A DNA stretch of 64,000 nucleotides, from positions 60,001 through 124,000 of the forward strand of contig JAJEKV010000224.1 in the NCBI GenBank assembly GCA_021234155.1, read 5' to 3'. The stretch is from Isoetes taiwanensis. Its lineage: Eukaryota > Streptophyta > Lycopodiopsida > Isoetales > Isoetaceae. This document shows positions 49,006-59,504 of this stretch, one piece after another (within the stretch, counting starts at the first letter, position 1; every line of letters begins with the position of its first letter). The position numbers and the translations under genes were made by a program. Under the pieces are notes generated by a model, which saw only the letters and a program-made list of their open reading frames with translations, was not told where the DNA came from and ran no database searches.

Positions 49006-50570
49006 ATTAAATACATAAGATAACATATATAAACATATAACCTACCCTTTCATATCTTGTCATGGCCATTACGTGGCTCTTCGCAGGCTGAAACCGGGCC
49101 ATGTCAAGAATCCTGATCGCCACGTTATGGAGGGCATGGCCCACACGTGACAATGGTTTTATTATTGCACTTTTGCGAGGTTCGAGGGGTAATTTGCACC
49201 CTCTTTCCTCTCCCCCGACCATTCTTCCTCCCTCGTTTTCTCGATCCTCATCCTCCCTGTTTCCTTAGGGCGCCGCTTTCTCGTCGGCGATCGATCGAGC
49301 CGGCGATTCCAAGGCCATCTTATGATGGCCCGGCTTTGGTCGACGGATCGGGGCGCTTCCAGCCGAAAGTTCTCGTCGGCATTCATTGTTGGCGGAGCTA
49401 TCACCGAGAAGAAAGTGAGGCCCTTTTTAGTGCTTTGCTTTTTTTAGTTTTACGTAAGTCTTTTTAGTGCATTTTACTTATATTACATTTGTTAGAGGCT
49501 CTTATTAATCCACGATACAATTCTGGACGGGACAAATCCTTATTCACGCTTTGCCAACGACTATACCCACATGGAAGCGAACTCGGAAGCCTCCTCCTCA
49601 TCCAAGAAATCTTCGGGTATGTTTTGTAATATCATACCCTTTTTTAATCTCATTTCTGCATCTTTGTTCTCCATCGTTCTGTCTTTGATTTCTCCATTGT
49701 TCTCTGTTTTTCTCATTAATCTCACTAATCTCCTTTGTTATCACGTTTTCCCTTTGTATTGTTTTTACGTTTTTTGTTATCTTTTTCTTGCTTGTGGTTG
49801 AATTGAATACATTGTACGGGCACAAGTGAGAATAGTGGTTAGAGTAGTAGCAAGCAACCGAGATAGAAATCATCGAGTGGTGTTAGGAACTAAGATATTG
49901 CAGAGCATTAACGTAACATAACTAGGAATGTCTTTCTCCCAAAGAAGAACTAAGAATAGGAAATGCACTGTGTAATCTCCATTTCTAACTCGGCAAATCC
50001 CAATCGCAGAGACATGCGAGGAAGGGAGTGGCGAAGTTGGGAATACCGACTTGCCAGCGATCCAGTCAGGAAGTACGGGCCTTCTTCGACTCGGGCGAGT
50101 CGAGAACTTCCCCACTTCAGGCGAGAAGAGGGAGTGTACACTCTGGACTCTGGCCGGGTTGGGGATTCTCACTGCTGATTCAGGGATTGCATGTACCTAC
50201 CCAATGTCTTCACATCTTTAGAACCTGCTGCGGCCTTCTGCACTCGTGAGTGAGAATGTATTCCCTCGCCAATGGCTCTTTCTTATGCGGTCGCGAGTGC
50301 CTCCCACCCATGCGAGCCACTCTCGCCGAACCATGCCTATCGAATGTGCGAAGAGGGGTTGGCTCCGTGGAGGCCGGCTACTCAACCGCGAGATTGTTGG
50401 CAGCTTTCGTGAGTTCGTGAGAGAAAACGCAGCTTTCTAGTGCACTCTAGAGCTGGCTGGCAGACAGTCTTAACCCTCTCCTTCTATCTTCTCTGACATT
50501 GCGAAGGGAAGTGGTTTTCACCGCCCCCAAGCCAACTCTTAGCAACCCACCTCCGCGTTATTAATTAGCG
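49006..50570. other. Mostly non-coding; possible first coding exon at 49571-49616
   Basis: A C/T-rich, CpG-containing stretch at 49180-49400 has the look of a 5' region. ATG at 49571 opens MEANSEASSSSKKSSG and meets a good donor, G|GTATGT, at 49616/49617. It could be the first exon of the methyltransferase/FCP1-like gene downstream, but no exon links them. Around 50088-50105 is the first copy of the CGAGTCGAGAA-type motif. Confidence 0.35.
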
Positions 50571-51720
50571 ATGGAGCCTCTACCCAATCAAAGACCGTCC
50601 TTAACCATCTTTGAATATTGCGAAGGGGATGGGCTCCCATTGGGATCGAGGACTGGAAACGAGCTTCTTGAAACAGCAGCAGATAATTGGTGGTATGTCG
50701 AGGTATCGACAAGCGAGGAAGGAGAAAGATCTGCTTTCTACACCAAAGGGACAAGAAGAGCTCCGGAGACAAGTACAAGAAAATCGGTGTTGTGCTCTCC
50801 GGCTCTGCGCATTCAAAGCATTTAACACTACATGTCGAGGGATCGCTTTAAGAGTAAGTTCTATCACACCAAAAATTGGCGGTTTCAAATTATTCTCACT
50901 CTTCCATGAGCAAGGCTAGGGCAGAAAAAAAAGGCTGCGCCTTTAAATTGTCGAGAACCTTGGGTGGAAGGATCCGAAGGGATGAAAGAGGTAGGAACCC
51001 TAACATCCGAGGAGCTTGGTATGGAGATTTCAGAGTCGAAAAAAACATTTCAATACGGGAGCTTCACTTCTCTTGTCTTTGAAGACTCTACAACCTCTAC
51101 ACCGGGGAATGAAGCGTGGTTCATACACAAAAAAGTTCACCAAAACAAAGATGGGAAGATGACACCATACGGGAGGAATCGATGATGAAGGAGACGTAAG
51201 ATATGGTCGACTCCCCAATAATGGATCCGGATGATCGATCGATTTCACGTAGAGGGGCACACAAAAATGGAGCGGCTAGCTCAGTATTATCCGCTGGGAA
51301 TATCACACAATTTCTTCTTTGGACATTAGACGGCTGAAGGTTTGCACGGGAGATGCCGCCTTGTTCAAACCGGGAATTTAATCCAAGACACATGCCGGAG
51401 ATTCTAACCCCGATGGTGCGACATCCAGAATGAATCAATGCCTCGGATGTCATACCTTTTAGCGTGATCGACCGGTGAGTTGTTCAAATTGGAAGTCCGA
51501 GGAAGATCTGAAGGAAAAAGACGTCCGGTTAAGGTTGTAGGCGTCCAAGACCCATTGAGGGCGCCCAAGTATTGGGCAGACGGAGAGGGAGGTGCCCCAA
51601 AGGATCAAGGATAGATATGCCAAGCTTAGAGTGCGAGAGTTCTTTCTACGAGATATCAAGAACGTGGCGGCCAAAGATTAGCCAACTGCCAATAACAATA
51701 GCAGCGAGTGCCGCCACGTA
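50571..51720 (+). other. Coding-like plus-strand segments, family unknown
   Basis: Overlapping open frames at 50611-50919 and 50964-51185 (MEGSEGMKEVGTLTSEELGM then KTFQYGSFTSLVFED) have protein-like composition but frames change often. SAQYYPLGISHNFFFGH-like and RPVKVVGVQDPLRAPKYW-like stretches follow, to about 51680. They may be 5' exons of the downstream decayed gene. I recognise no domain. Confidence 0.35.
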
Positions 51721-51770
51721 AGGTAAATAACTCTGAATCTTTCCATGCCTCGACTCGCCAGTCGAAAATT

Positions 51771-52118
51771 TACCATCCTAGCATTTGCCGATATCCATCG
51801 GGTTTCTCATTTTCGCGAGTCGAGAAAGCCGTGGTAAATACGTAAAATCAAAGGATGCAGAGCTTTCATCGGTCGGGCGAAACCAGTAAAAAGAGAATTA
51901 GACATTCAAGGGACTTTCATTTCGAAGTCGAGAAAGCCCTACCATCCTAATATTTTCCCCGATTATCAGGGTTTCGACTCGCGAGTCGGTGGTGCCCGGT
52001 AAATTCCGAAAAATCAAAAGGATGCGCGAGCTTTCTAACTTCAGCGAAATCGGTGAAAACCCGGATAAGTAAAAGAAAATTAGGCGTTCAAGGGACTTTC
52101 TCACTGGGCGAGTCTAGA
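51771..52118 (+). repeat. Two-unit tandem repeat, period 169 bp, each with the CTCGACTCGCGAG motif
   Basis: TACCATCCTA starts units at 51771 and 51940. Both contain an AAATCAAA(A)GGATGC segment, GAGCTTTC, a CATTCAAGGGACTTTC-like segment and worn copies of the GACTCGCGAGTC palindrome. It ends just before an acceptor-like TTTTGTAG at 52153-52160, so it may be intronic. Confidence 0.85.
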
Positions 52119-52160
52119 AACCGGGGAGCTACTATTTATGGTTTATTCCGGGTTTTGTAG

Positions 52161-53780
52161 ATGCTTTCATGCTCGACATTGGTGCATTGGATCAATGCAG
52201 CCCTTATCGACCAGATCATACACGCGCTAGGCGATTGGAAAGCATTGGGTTGTCCTCGGCCCTAAAGGAAAATGGGCTCCGGATAAGTGGAAGACCTTTG
52301 AGAAACTATGCAGATATGTTCTTTGGAGGGACAGGAAGATGATGAGGGAGAGGAAGAAGAGGAGAAGAAGAAGAGAACACCAAGGAAAGGGGGAGTCTCT
52401 CTCTCGGACCAATATGACCTCATTCTTAGTAATCGAGGCGGTCTGGGAGAAATGGACCGAGATATGGGCTCAATGGACACGAGGGCAAGGTCAAGGACAA
52501 AGAATGGAGAATTTCCAACCGTGCCGGACCCCAAGTTGTTTGACAAGCGGTTCATGAAGAGGATACAGGGCCTCACGGACAAAAGAAACGCTTGACCTAC
52601 AAGGCGAGAATCTTGGATGGAACAATCCCGCTAAGGAAGACTAGGAGTTCTAAAATGCGGGGCCTTAAAGGATTATGCCACGTCCCCGGCGGCGTAAATG
52701 CGTTAGAAGAAGGCATCAATGAAGTTCTCGCAACGTTGCATCTAATGAATACCATGATTTTGATTATTACAAGGAAAAGGCTGCCCTTGATGAGGAAGAC
52801 ATGAAGGAATTGAACCGTCTACGTCAACCCTACATCAACACCAAGCTGAAGTTGCACGTCAAAACCCTTCCTTTCCCTAAACGTGCTATGGCAATTCGAA
52901 AAGGAAGCTTGGATTCGGGGTGGTCCCATTTAAGGCGCACGATAGCTCCCCATTTCTCGGTAACTTTGGGGCACAAGGGATTTGGTGGTGCGAACCGCAC
53001 TGGACCCGTGACACTATTTGCCATCAATATGATCGAAGACCCCACCCTTTTTTATGACAAAGTCGACATAGAGCGATTGGTACAAGGCGTGTCTCGACAT
53101 GACCGACACGGATACTTTGGTTTCCTTGTCTTTTGCATGGGGCAATCGGACAACCGCTTTGTCTCCCAATGGGCAGGTGATATTAACTTCACCAACAAGA
53201 TCATGCACTCCATATAACGAACTTGATCATGAGTGCGGACTTGGCTTGCTAGAAGGCACCAAGCTTTGCCAACATAGTTTTGGTTTTGATTTCAAGATCG
53301 TGATTCGACCGGATAAGTGGTGGTCTAGCGAGCATCATTATCTTGACAAGTTCATGATCTCAAGGCGAGATGGAACCACGGAAGGGGGCAGGTTTATGGA
53401 GGATGTTCCATCGATGGACAAGGTCAGCAAAGATGGCGCGACCGGTCCTATACATAGAATTCCTATCCGGCCAAGAGTTATCAAGTACTTCATAACCAGC
53501 TTGGTCGAGGAAGATCAAATTGTATGCGAGTGGTACATGAATGGCCTGTTCTCTCAGGGTGCTATGCTGTTTGGAATGAAACCTATATCCGTGGTTGGAA
53601 ATAAGGACATGGTTGAAACCATTGATCATACGGATACGCTTCATGAGCATTTCAAGGGGGAAGACAAATGGAAGCAAAGAAAGACGGCGGGGACGAGGGA
53701 GACAAAGCTGACGTAGACGTGAATGTCGAAGGTTTAGACCAGGATGCTGCCGAACACATTCTTGAGAATCTGAGATTGAG
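52161..53780 (+). pseudogene. DNA-methyltransferase-like region, frameshifted, joined to FCP1-like domain
   Basis: After an acceptor (TTTTGTAG) it opens MLSCSTLVHWINAALIDQI, then an acidic EEEEEKKKR linker, then a core in changing frames. Landmarks: MIEDPTLFYDKVDIE, FGFLVFCMGQSDNRF (about 53120-53160), KIVIRPDKWW (about 53293-53322) and RPRVIKYFITSL followed by DQIVCEWYMNGLFSQGAMLF (from 53513). Order and spacing resemble amino-methyltransferases of the N6/N4 DNA type, in which a DPPW-like motif comes first and a D-x2-x-G-x-S-x3-A SAM-binding loop last; here DPPW would be replaced by EDPT. The identification is tentative. A charged tail leads to ENLRLR at the donor G|GTGAGT (53780/53781). Shifts occur near 52260, 52590, 52750, 53215 and 53680. 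Confidence 0.45.
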
Positions 53781-53918
53781 GTGAGTTTACTTTGCTCTAT
53801 CGGTGTTTCTCGACTCGCGAGTCGAGAAAACTCGTTTCCTTTCAATACCTTTTCTTTTCATTCTCGACTCGCGAGTCGAGAAAACTCGTCTCCTTTCTGA
53901 CATGTGTCATCATTTCAG
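53781..53918 (+). other. 138-bp intron holding two perfect palindromes
   Basis: GTGAGT...TTTCAG. Spliced, AG|G keeps the linker open as LRLR-EFHVNDSGS. It contains perfect palindromes at 53806-53829 (24 bp) and 53861-53882 (22 bp), both centred on CTCGACTCGCGAGTCGAG and both followed by AAAACTCGT-TCCTTTC, so the intron carries a 55-bp tandem duplication. A transcript could form two stable hairpins. Confidence 0.8.
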
Positions 53919-54758
53919 GGAGTTCCATGTCAACGACTCCGGATCATTGTCAATGGATTCCAACGGTTCACGTCGCGAGGAGGAGAATGCACTCCCCAAA
54001 GACAATCCAGAGCAAGACACCGCCACAAATTTTAAAGGACCTGAAAAAGATAATGATCCCACATTTGGATCCCGATGAACCGGAAATATGGTCAGAGCCA
54101 AACTCCAAATGGGATCCAGCTGGTCCCACCAAGCTTGTAATATTTGACATCAATGGAGTATTAGCTGCAGTATACCACGACAAAGACGTCCCCGAGATTA
54201 ACACCTCGCAGATCCCAACCAAAACAGAGCATAAAATAGTGTATCCGAGGCCTAGAGCTAAGGAAATTGTTGAATGGTGCCTGGAACGGGGATTCGAAGT
54301 GGGCATATGGTCTTGTATGGCAAAGAAAAATATTGTCAATGTTCTTGGTGTTCTCGGCATTTCAGTTTTGAAGTTCAAGTTCGTTTGGGGAAACGAAAGG
54401 GTCGAGCATGTGAAGGACCTCGATCAAACCATCACAAAGGGAAGCCTATAATGGTGAAAAAGGTGGGACAGGGGTTTATGAGCAATTCAGGACTATGGCA
54501 AACACAACACGCTGATAATAGACGACTCCGCCTACAAGTGCTATCATAACGCGCAAAATACAATCATTGCTAAGCCATATCGACCTGAAGAATATGAGAC
54601 GGATAGGTGGTTGTCCCGGGACTCGCCCCATCTTGGCGGAATCCCTCTTTGCCATTCTTGTCGCCCGATGTGCTTACTTAACTATCCGAGCCTCACTTAA
54701 ACCCGATCCGGAGAGCAAAGCCGATCATGAAAGCTATGGACTACAAATACTTTGGTGA
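53919..54758 (+). pseudogene. FCP1/HAD-type phosphatase-like domain, frameshifted
   Basis: After EFHVNDSGSLSMDSNGSRRE and one shift near 54020, the frame gives DEPEIWSEPNSKWDP, then LVIFDINGVLAAVY, RPRAKEIVEWCLERGFEVG, IWSCMAKKN and, after more shifts, IIDDSAYKCYHNAQNTIIAK and PYRPEEYE. This is the order of the FCP1 homology (NLI-interacting factor/TIM50-type) phosphatase fold. The first motif is DxNG rather than DxDxT: the nucleophilic Asp is kept and the second Asp is Asn, as in a plant DLNGLL-type subgroup whose activity is uncertain. Shifts near 54450, 54470 and 54505 break the frame; the C-terminal end is approximate. The splice junction upstream ties it to the methyltransferase-like region. 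Confidence 0.75.
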
Positions 54759-54789
54759 ACAAGAAGAGTGAACCCCGCCGATAGTAAAA

Positions 54790-55165
54790 TTGTGTGAATA
54801 TTGTAATCGAACGTGAACACATGTATTGACCATTTTGTAATGAATATACTTGTATATTGAGTTTTTGATGCCTTTCTCGACTCACGCAGTCGAGAAAGGC
54901 ATGCTTGTCCGTTGATGAAACCATTTGTATGTTTGATTGTGTCCTTTGGATACAGCCACAATCTATTATGATAATGCTTGTACATTGGGTTTTGGGCCTT
55001 TCTCGACTCGCGAATGATAAAAGGCATGCTTGGTTGTCTCGTTGGCGAAAGCATTTGTATGCTTGTGTGTGATTGGATGCAACCATATTCTAATGAGAAT
55101 GGTTGTACTTTGACTTTTATGGGCCTTTCGACTCGCGATCGAGAAAGACACTACTTCCCACGTCA
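54790..55165 (+). repeat. 126-bp tandem repeat, three full-motif units plus a partial one
   Basis: GCCTTTCTCGACTC-like starts at 54870, 54996 and 55123 (the last as GCCTTTCGACTCGCGATCGA). Each unit holds a worn palindrome of the CTCGACTCGCGAGTCGAG type, then GGCATGCTTG, CATTTGTATG and ATGATAATGCTTGTACATTG-like blocks. A partial unit without the palindrome precedes it from about 54790. It lies directly 3' of the FCP1-like domain. Confidence 0.88.
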
Positions 55166-57300
55166 TTGGATGCAATTGTATGGAATGAATGTTCTCCGTT
55201 GTAATTTGATTTCAACATTCTTTTTTCGTTTTGACTAATGACACCGTAATTGTTAATCATACTCTCCTTGCTCCAGGTGGTTTAGGCACGATCCGACACC
55301 GCCACGGATCCCTCGGGCATCACGAGACCGCTCCAGCGACCTGTGATCCGGCTCAAGGCGGAAGAAATACCGTTCGGCACGGATCCCGGTCACGCTACAC
55401 CTTGCCCGGCCTTTGGGACAAGGTTGCTTTCGCGAGTCAGAGGTTGCTCGCTACACCACGGGGATAAGAAACGGCGAAGAACAAACAGAAAAGTCCAGAA
55501 GCTCAAAGCATCTTGCAAGCATTGCATAACATCCACGCGGAGGTTGGGGAAGGAGCATATTCGATGAAAGGTGCGGGAGGCGAGTGGAGAAGTCGGGTGG
55601 ACAGGTCGGGCGGTAGGCTCCGAGAGGCACCTCCACGTGAGGCATTCCACACTCTTCAGGGTTGCCCCAAGGCTTACTGAGCCGGCATGAAGAAGCCCCG
55701 CAGTTAATCCCCTAAGGTGGACCACCTACCAAGATGATGTAACTATAGTGACAAAGAAGACCACCATGGTCTCAAGGTCCGATGTAAAAATACATTGTAT
55801 CCTGCTCAATTTATTAATAAAAATTCTTATTCAACTAGATCTTTGGTTTCAAACTTTAATGAATTTCCTTTGTTTCAGTTGCATTATTTTTTGTTCTCGA
55901 CTCGCATGAACCGAGGGAAAATCAAGAAAGCAAAGCTCGGATTCAGAGTTTTATTCAAAAATTGAATTAAGGATAGTTTCGGGTCGGGGTGCTACTTTTT
56001 ATGTAAATTAACCGGGTTTCGAAAAAAAATGGGAATGGAATGAGTCCCACTTTAATTAAATACGACTTTTCCACTTCCTAACCTGGTTTGTTGCCGACTG
56101 CCATTTGCAGAAGAGGATTTGTCGCTTGAAGAGCTTGAATCCCTGGCCTTGTGCATTTGATTAGGAGAAGCATGGTGTGCATTTGATCAGGAGAAGCATA
56201 GCCGGCCGTGCTACAAAGACCGATGATGATAGCGTAAGAGCAAAAGTCAAGTCCTGTTACTTAAACAAACAAACTTTTTCAAGGCTCCCAAGAATTGAAG
56301 ACAAGCTCCCAAGAATTGAAGACAAACGTTTGCAATAACAAAGGTGGATTAGGCACCATTGCACCAAGTCCAATGAAGCCTACTTTAGAATGGGCCATGT
56401 TGATTCACCTATGCATGTCAAGGAATCTCATTCACACAATAAATTCACACTGGGCACTTTAAATTCACACAATAAGATGCGTTTACCCAATATGCATGCT
56501 TCACAAGTCTCAATTTGCTTTGGAATAAGCGAACAGAAACCAAATAGCTAACCTTTCCTTTCAATTCCGGTGAGGAAATCCATCGCTCCAAAAACTACTC
56601 TGTGTCTTTGGCAAGGATAAAATCAGCTAATTCCAGGATAAAACCAGGCTAATTCAGTTGAAAATATGGGAAAATCCATCGCTTCCATCGTAAAAAAGGG
56701 CTGAGCTTTTTCTTTGCAATAGTAGTGTTTGATCCAGAAAACTGTGGCCATAGACCTGGCCCATCGATCTGGGGGCTCAAATTAAAAACAAGAGGCAAAG
56801 ATTCCTAGGCCTTTCTTTATACTGTGCTACTCACAGAATGTTGGCCGGAATACAGATTCGGCAATTGTTGATTCTATTTTTGACTGTCATTAACCTGATA
56901 AAAAAGTTAGATGGGCTAGCTTAATAATGCATTAAGCACAATCTGTCAAATATAAATCCCTGCAAGAACAAAATCAAACAATGGGGACACAATCTTGAAT
57001 TTTGCAGACATGCATATCTTATATTGTAGACATGTATTTTTACAACATCTTTATGTGTGATGACATGATTCTTACTGATGACCACTTTATGATATTCATA
57101 ATTGCTGATTGCTCTCACATCGAGGATGAATTGTAAGCCCAATTTTTCTGATCTCTCAAATTACGCGGCTACTACAGAAATTTTCAATAATGAGCACTTA
57201 TGGCCCCTTTCTCTTACTATTGACCAAGACTTGGATAAACTTAAGCCTTTCCTGCTCAATGGCTATCAGGCCACATTCTAGACAGATTCCTTTTCTGTTA
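55166..57300. other. No recognised gene; last palindrome copies and a dispersed repeat
   Basis: Worn motif copies at about 55430 (TTTCGCGAGTCAGAG) and 55896 (TTCTCGACTCGCATGAAC). GTGCTACTTTTTATG...ACCGGGTTT at 55990-56020 resembles AGCTACTATTTATG...TCCGGGTTT at 52124-52155. A direct repeat CTCCCAAGAATTGAAGACAA occurs twice near 56284 and 56308, and GTGCATTTGAT-AGGAGAAGCAT twice near 56151 and 56176. No gene was identified. Confidence 0.5.
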
Positions 57301-57755
57301 TGAGAGATTGCTTATTGAAAACCAATTCCTTCACTTCAGAGATATGTTTTATCATCGTAAGGCCCTAGATGATGCTCATAGTGAGGCCCTTATCCTTTTC
57401 TCGGACACAGCCCCCCTTTGGTTTTTTGCCTTTCCCCCTGAGTGGAATGAAATCGGCTGGAAAATCGATCCGGTGGCTACAGATCTGGTGATCATAGATG
57501 AAGACGAGATTGAAGTGGACCCTGATCTTTCTCAAGATGCATGAATTTGGTTGGGTCTACACAATTTTGAATCAGTGTACCCGGGGGGACTCTCTGTTTC
57601 CCTCTTGTATAGTTCAGAGGCTTTCTTTTGTCATGCAAGCTCCTGCTTGTAAAAGCTGATGAAAGGTCGATGACCTTTAACTGTTTTTTCTTGTCTTTTA
57701 TGTAATTTCCTATGATTAATATAAATAGTCCTTTTCTCCCAAAAAAAAAATAAAA
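57301..57755 (+). mobile_element. Probable LINE or retroposed 3' end with poly(A)
   Basis: A 78-codon frame (57308-57544, ending DEDEIEVDPDLSQDA) is followed by a 3'-UTR-like stretch with TTAATATAAATAGTCC and, at 57739, an A-rich tail. This is the layout of a polyadenylated retrocopy truncated at its 5' end, most likely a LINE, since GTAATTTCCTATGATTAATA-like 3' UTRs are common in plant L1 elements. No reverse-transcriptase motif lies within it, so a processed gene copy is also possible. Confidence 0.45.
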
Positions 57756-58431
57756 ATAAAAAATATAAGTAAGTAGAAAAGCACCACTCGATGTGCTAAC
57801 AACTATAAAAGTCACATTAAATTCCCATGATGCGAAGTACTGCATTATCGAGTATTTTTGCCCAAGAATTTTTGTTTTGCTATTTGACACTATTACATGA
57901 TGTAAAATCTTCCCTGTAGGTATGACAATGGGAACTTCAATATTCGCCTCTTGATTTTTATCTGCACTAGATCGAAAAGGGTATCCTGAGAAATATAGAT
58001 AACTCAAGACACTTTTCAGTATTTCTGCAAATCTATTTTGACATCTTGAAGCGTCTTGAGCATTTTATTACCAGTTACATGTTTTATAAATTTATCTAAT
58101 TTTGTCTTTTCTGGATCATGAATATAGTAAATAGGATTGATGTCAGGAGTCTGTAATCTGCAAATGTCTCCACATGCATAGACATTTGTCTTCATGTTAA
58201 AGATGTGGGATTTTCCTAACTGCAGATTCTTTCCTCCAAACAAAGTAGAGTACCATCGTTGAATGCATCCTTTTAATTAATTCTAGTGCATCCATGGGAA
58301 AAGAAAAATAGTTGTATACACCATGCATTCCAAGAAGCAAGGGGAAGTGAGACTAAGAGAAGCAAATTTTGTGTGGGTCTTCTAATAATTAGAATCAACA
58401 TGAAATAAGAATAGGGACAATAACATTGAGA
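57756..58431 (-). other. Minus-strand open segments of unknown identity
   Basis: 58243-58016 reads MFGGKNLQLGKSHIFNMKTN and later PIYYIHDPEKTKLDKFIKHV; 58007-57810 continues in other frames with LFDLVQIKIKRRILKF-like and GKILHHVIVSNSKTKI. The texture is protein-like and adjacent frames could be one broken gene. I do not recognise the family. Confidence 0.35.
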
Positions 58432-58571
58432 GCTTCAAATGGGTGAGATTTCAAGAAACAATTTTATGCAGATTATGTTACACAATGCCCAAGTTGAAAG
58501 ATTTAGCAGGAGGGCTTCAAATGGGTGAGATTTCAAAAAACAATTTTATGCAGATCATGTTACACAATGCA
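58432..58571 (+). repeat. 82-bp tandem duplication
   Basis: GCTTCAAATGGGTGAGATTT starts at 58432 and 58514; the second unit matches for about 58 bp and then diverges after ACACAATGC. Confidence 0.92.
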
Positions 58572-59504
58572 GATCATTTGATACTATGGTACATTATATT
58601 TGCTTTGTGCCTTGTGTCTTTGCATTTTTATGATTACTTTGGATCTCCTCTTCGATTTGGCCCGATTTGTGTTCTTGATATGATCCGATTGAGCGACAAA
58701 TTCAGGGAACCCTTACTCGACCTGTTGAAATCAAGAATTTCGATATAAAAAAAAATTTCTCGGGGAAGTTTTTAGGTAAAAAACCATGGAATTCTTCACA
58801 TTTTCGGTTAGAAACTAGTTTTCTTAATGCTTTAGCTTAAATTATGTGGAAATTTACCTTTTTGCTTGAGTTTGTCGCGGCTCGATATGATCTCAATCTT
58901 GCCTTTTTCCACTTTGACTTGGCCCTTTGCTTGTTTTCATGTATATCCATTCATATCCTTCTACCAAAGTTTGATCTCAGTTAGTTTTCACTTCGATTTC
59001 TGCTCCTTTGCCCCTAACCTCAACCTTGATTTCTATCGTTTTGTTCGCTTGTCTATTTCCACATAAGGCTCTTAACCATTCGATTGATTTGACCTGATTC
59101 ACGAGAAGCATAAATCTGCCATAGCCATCTATGTTTTTCGTCTCCACTTTGTCTACAATTAACACATCAACTCTCTCTTCTCTAGTAGCTAACACTTTCC
59201 AGAGATAGCTTTACTACTAATATGTCACTTCACGTCGTCACTGTTTTTGGTCCATTTATCATGTCCATTACTTCTTTTGCTTTATATGTATGGCACTCGC
59301 TTTATTAATAATATGTCATTTTACCTAGCCATTATGTTTTCATTTGTCCTTTTCTACCATATGGCTAACCCCCTTGCACTCCACCCCAACCTTGGCACTT
59401 TTGACCTCCATCTCCTCCTTTTCATTGGCCATAACCTCACTTTTGACTCCTTAACCTCATTTTTGTTTGATTTACGTTGTGATCCGAATTAACTTTCATC
59501 TCAA
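58572..59504. other. No recognised gene
   Basis: AT-rich and pyrimidine-rich on the plus strand, with only short frames. It ends at the poly(T) that marks the 3' end of the minus-strand LINE. Confidence 0.5.

Noticed and set aside
53792-53920. Start of the FCP1-like protein at an upstream ATG reading through STRESRKLVSF twice
   Set aside because: The repeated peptide is just the translated palindrome repeat, and GT/AG sites that keep phase show the stretch is an intron.
52119-56020. LTR retrotransposon bounded by the similar CTACT-TTTATG...CCGGGTTT blocks
   Set aside because: Similarity covers only about 35 bp with gaps; there is no TG...CA end, primer-binding site, polypurine tract or gag-pol text between them.
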